From NCBI GenBank assembly GCA_040218415.1, contig JAVJRN010000017.1, positions 1 through 8,053 of the forward strand: 8,053 nucleotides of DNA, read 5' to 3'. Shown here one piece after another: positions 5,773 through 8,053 of the stretch. This DNA is from JAVJRN01 sp040218415 (GTDB lineage Bacteria > Bacteroidota > Bacteroidia > Cytophagales > Cyclobacteriaceae). Each line of letters opens with the position of its first letter. The first letter of the stretch is position 1. The position numbers and the translations under genes were made by a program. The notes below the pieces were generated by a model. It was not told where the DNA came from. It was given only the letters and a program-made list of their open reading frames with translations, and made no database searches.

Positions 5773-6626
5773 ACTGTTTTTCTGACTGATAGGATTTGCT
5801 GTGCTCTTAATTCATTTTTCTCTTCTTCACTTATTTCACTGTTGTACTGCTCAAGCCTGCCGTAAAATTCCCTTGTGATTAGTTCATCATCTATAGTTTT
5901 TACCTCCTTTTCTAAGGCATGAATGTTTGCAATATCTTTGCTGGCGAAGACGAGATCACTGAGCCATAAATAGGCTTCAAAAATTTTAGAACGGGAGGCA
6001 TCACCTTTTATGTATGCTTTTATAGCTTTTTTGAACAGGAACTGCGCCAGATTCGAATTTTCACTGGAAGCTTCCTGACCACTTATCCAATAGAACTGCC
6101 CAGCTTTTAGTGGGTCATTGTTTAAAAGATGATCATCACCAAGTAATTCCGTCCATTTTAGAAATGCCGATCTGTGTTCTTCTGATTTGGGATGGTACTT
6201 TTCACTTTTCGAGACCTTGTCGACCATTATGCCAGAAATATCCAAACAGAAAGCTGGATCATTTGCTTTGAAGTATTCATACGCAAGACTATAGGTTGTA
6301 GTATCTAATACTTGATTTCCGGAAAGAAGAAAATTCAGCTTGGCATTTCTATATTGGAAGCGAGCGGTTAGGTCTGTGCTTTCAAGTGCTTCACTGATGG
6401 ATTTATACGCTTTAATATATTCAGAAGCCTTTTCCAAGTTAAGTGGCGGGTTGGAGTAAAACCTGACGATCTGATCTAAGCAATAGGCTTTGGGTAAATC
6501 AATTTTTTGGTGACTATTATAGGCTGTTACGAGTGAATCTATGTTTTTGGATGAAAATCGTTGTGTTTGAGCGGATAGGCTTAAAGACAAAAAAAAGTAG
6601 GCAATAAAAAGTAGGTAATTCTTCAT
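5763..6626 (-). CDS. Secreted TPR-like helical protein, possibly the 5' part of a split gene
   Basis: The protein has 287 residues. The signal peptide covers about 1-20 (MKNYLLFIAYFFLSLSLSAQ). The remainder is almost entirely helical, with paired amphipathic helices spaced like TPR repeats (EKASEYIKAYKSISEALE; QFLFKKAIKAYIKGDASRSK then EAYLWLSDLVF). TPR-like domains usually bind other proteins. The C-terminal end, after the charged EISEEEKNELRAQQ, reads ILSVRKTVWL, and the stop comes just after an AGAAAAACA run. With one more A the frame would continue into the following 425-residue membrane protein, giving 710 residues with signal peptide, TPR-like domain, second soluble domain and five membrane helices. 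The leader is 126 nt from spacer E and contains a strong hairpin. Confidence 0.65.
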   Translation of the reverse strand: MKNYLLFIAYFFLSLSLSAQTQRFSSKNIDSLVTAYNSHQKIDLPKAYCLDQIVRFYSNPPLNLEKASEYIKAYKSISEALESTDLTARFQYRNAKLNFLLSGNQVLDTTTYSLAYEYFKANDPAFCLDISGIMVDKVSKSEKYHPKSEEHRSAFLKWTELLGDDHLLNNDPLKAGQFYWISGQEASSENSNLAQFLFKKAIKAYIKGDASRSKIFEAYLWLSDLVFASKDIANIHALEKEVKTIDDELITREFYGRLEQYNSEISEEEKNELRAQQILSVRKTVWL

Positions 6627-6632
6627 AATTAA

Positions 6633-6657
6633 GAGGCATTTTCAAGCGAAATGCCTC
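6633..6657 (-). promoter_or_regulatory. 9-bp perfect hairpin in the leader, holding an AGGAGG
   Basis: GAGGCATTT and AAATGCCTC pair perfectly around a seven-base loop, ending six bases before the ATG of the 5763-6626 gene. In the gene direction the 5' arm starts within AGGAGG, so the only good Shine-Dalgarno-like sequence is in the stem, about 30 nt from the start. A possible out-of-frame ATG lies at the loop-3' arm junction. It may affect initiation or mRNA stability, or end transcripts from upstream; no U-tract follows. Confidence 0.4.
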
Positions 6658-6752
6658 CTAACCAATAATCATGGGAGCATTAAGTAAGTATTACTAAGGA
6701 TTGAATGTACGTATAAATAAACTCAAACATCTAGTTTGGTAGATATTATTGA

Positions 6753-6980
6753 GAACGTCAAGCTAGCAGTTTGTGCGCCCCGAGCTTGGCAAGTTCCAAT
6801 AAAACTAATGAATCTGCTGGTGCTGACAAAGTATCCAGAATGCACTGCGTTCAGAAAGAGAAAAATCCTGCGAGCTGAAATCGGTAGAAAGCACTGACCT
6901 TTCTCAGCGGCTGATTCATGGTGAAGTTCACACTGTCGTTTGTTAAGTGGCAGTTGGCGCATTCGTGCTAGCGCTTGTTA
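6753..6980 (-). repeat. attC-like cassette spacer E
   Basis: In the gene direction it opens CCATAACAAGCGCTAGCACGAATGCGCC and closes GCGCACAAACTGCTAGCTTGACGTTCTC. GCGCTAGC pairs with GCTAGC of the closing arm, and the GCGCC/GGCGC blocks pair further in. TAGAAAGCAC is present at 6882-6891 (plus strand). The opening 75 nt (6905-6979) match spacer F at 67 of 75 positions by hand count, and GCACTGCGT-TC-AGAAAGA is shared with F and partly with B. No coding potential is evident; a 79-codon frame across it is an artefact. Confidence 0.6.
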
Positions 6981-6991
6981 TGGGTTTTCTA

Positions 6992-7486
6992 TCAAGTTAT
7001 TGTGTTCCCAAGTACCATGATACCTGCAAATAGGATGGCATAGATGATGTTCAGTATTCTGTTTTTCTGAGTTAGCAGTTTGATTCTTGGGTTCTTCCTC
7101 CTTTTAAAACCTACATGGTAGAAGTAAATGAGCATTGGGATGATTGTTATTCCAAACAAAATGAGATTGTCAACTGCTTTGTGATTTAACTCACCTCTTA
7201 GGATTCCAGTTCTAATACTCAAAGTGTAAGTGACAACTAGTCCAAAAATCAGTGATTTGTATAGAAGTTCTTTTAGTCGTTTTGACTTAACTCTTGAGTT
7301 GGGGAGTTTGTGGTCAGTCCAGACAAAAACCGCTATTGTGTGAAATACAAGTCCAAGTATTATGAGTTCCGTTGGATAGTTAAACTTGAAGTCGTTAGCT
7401 GTATAAAAAAGAACTTGGAAGAAATAGAAAAAAGAGATTATGTCAATTAATCTCGGTTCATACTTACTATCCTTTAAAAAGTTCAT
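6992..7486 (-). CDS. Five-TM membrane protein, hypothetical
   Basis: The protein has 164 residues starting at the ATG at 7484-7486 (MNFLKDSKYEPRLIDII). I prefer this to the ATG at 7564 because the extra 26 codons run back through the closing arm of spacer F, and AAAGGAAA lies 7 nt before the chosen start. Five hydrophobic segments are seen: LIDIISFFYFFQVLFYTA, TELIILGLVFHTIAVFVW, LLYKSLIFGLVVTYTLSI, VDNLILFGITIIPMLIYFYH and ILNIIYAILFAGIMVLG. Lys/Arg-rich loops (SRVKSKRLKE, FKRRKNPRIK) separate them. Family not recognised. The stop lies about 12 nt before the TAAC of spacer E. Single-gene unit between two closely similar spacers. Confidence 0.75.
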   Translation of the reverse strand: MNFLKDSKYEPRLIDIISFFYFFQVLFYTANDFKFNYPTELIILGLVFHTIAVFVWTDHKLPNSRVKSKRLKELLYKSLIFGLVVTYTLSIRTGILRGELNHKAVDNLILFGITIIPMLIYFYHVGFKRRKNPRIKLLTQKNRILNIIYAILFAGIMVLGNTIT

Positions 7487-7519
7487 TTGTGATTTCCTTT
7501 GAGCTGGCGTGATTACCCA

Positions 7520-7745
7520 TAACGATAAGCTATCGGTTGTATGCCCACAGCTTGTAAAGAGCACAATCTAGTGAAATCTGCCGAAGCTTACAACGGTTCA
7601 GAAAGGCACTGCGTCCTGAAAGATAAAAACTCCTGCGTGCTACACTCTGTAGAAAGCACCAAACTTTCCTCAGCGGCAGATTCATGGTGATGTTCGCACT
7701 GAAGTTTGTAAAATGGCAGGTGGCGCATTCGTGCTAGCGCTTGTT
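7520..7745 (-). repeat. attC-like cassette spacer F
   Basis: In the gene direction it opens GTCAACAAGCGCTAGCACGAATGCGCC and closes GGGCATACAACCGATAGCTTATCGTTATGG. AACAAGCGCTAGC pairs imperfectly with GATAGCTTATCGTT and ATGCGCC with GGGCAT, the clearest two-box pairing of the set. TAGAAAGCAC is at 7650-7659 (plus strand). Opening part 7671-7745 closely matches spacer E. Confidence 0.65.
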
Positions 7746-7756
7746 GACATCCGTTT

Positions 7757-8053
7757 TTAGATGAAACGTTCCCAAAGTGGAAGTTCCTTGTGTGTTGGTT
7801 TGAATGAAGTAAGTTCCCTGTTATTTAGTGCATTAGCGATGGATGCAACTTGACTCATTTTCCAACTTGTAGTCCATTTCATTCCAATTATATCGGTTAT
7901 ATAGTTCTTTACAACTTGCCCTCTAGTTCCGATATATGTTCTGTAGATAGTAAGTTCATTAAAATTTCGGTGTTCAGAGTCGAGAGCAAATCCCAGTTCA
8001 TCAAAAGGAATTTCTATTCTCGATTTTCTGTATTTGATGTTCAGAGTTCTCAT
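7757..8053 (-). CDS. Small hypothetical protein, start at the window edge
   Basis: The reading frame ends at 7757-7759 and is open to the last base, where the codon is ATG. It is either a complete 98-residue protein or a longer one cut by the edge. The sequence is soluble and mixed alpha/beta in character: MRTLNIKYRKSRIEIPFDEL, then YRTYIGTRGQVVKNYITDII, then GMKWTTSWKMSQVASIANAL and a C-terminal KELPLWERFI. I see no family motif. The stop lies about 10 nt before the AAC that opens spacer F, as for the other cassette-like genes. Confidence 0.6.
   Translation of the reverse strand: MRTLNIKYRKSRIEIPFDELGFALDSEHRNFNELTIYRTYIGTRGQVVKNYITDIIGMKWTTSWKMSQVASIANALNNRELTSFKPTHKELPLWERFI

Noticed and set aside
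6723..6962. 79-codon minus-strand frame
   Set aside because: It lies across spacer E, whose sequence is shared with F as DNA; the frame is not kept in F.
1..8053. CRISPR arrays, tRNA or rRNA genes, integrase gene
   Set aside because: No regularly spaced short repeats, no tRNA-like cloverleaf and no tyrosine recombinase motif were seen on either strand.

Overview
The window is AT-rich DNA that looks like it comes from a Bacteroidota bacterium, probably a Cytophagales or Flavobacteriia relative. The evidence is short secreted or membrane proteins with signal peptides ending in SQ or AQ, a small outer-membrane barrel with a terminal Phe, a DUF922-like protein, and few clear Shine-Dalgarno sites. 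Every supported protein gene lies on the minus strand. No gene could be given a firm function.

The strongest feature is the layout. Single, mostly hypothetical genes alternate with 170-300 bp spacers that belong to one family: B (484-655), C (1383-1612), D (2228-2519), E (6753-6980) and F (7520-7745). A broken copy, G, starts at 3107, and a remnant may lie at 98-110. Read in the gene direction, each spacer opens with a box like (T)AACAAGCGCT just after a stop codon. It contains TAGAAAGCAC or TAGAAGCAC, and usually closes with a rough inverse such as AGCGTTA 15-35 nt before the next start. This is the plan of an integron cassette array with long, VCR-like attC sites. No integrase is present, and the core boxes only partly fit the classical RYYYAAC/GTTRRRY consensus, so the array is an inference.

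Region by region: 1-75 is the start of an IS66-type accessory transposase gene that runs off the window. 98-3083 holds four cassette-like genes plus an unlisted 49-residue membrane micro-ORF inside spacer D. 3229-3917 is a 689-nt group II intron RNA on the plus strand. It has no room for a reverse transcriptase and lies antisense to the genes, inside spacer G. 3945-6626 is a longer unit: an outer-membrane protein, a 425-residue membrane protein and a 287-residue secreted helical protein. The last two may be one 710-residue gene split by a one-base frameshift. 6992-7486 and 7757-8053 are two more cassette-like genes between spacers E and F and the window edge.

Most cassette genes have leaders of only 15-35 nt and no visible promoter, so they probably depend on read-through. 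Only the 5763-6626 gene has a longer leader (126 nt), with a 9-bp hairpin next to its start.
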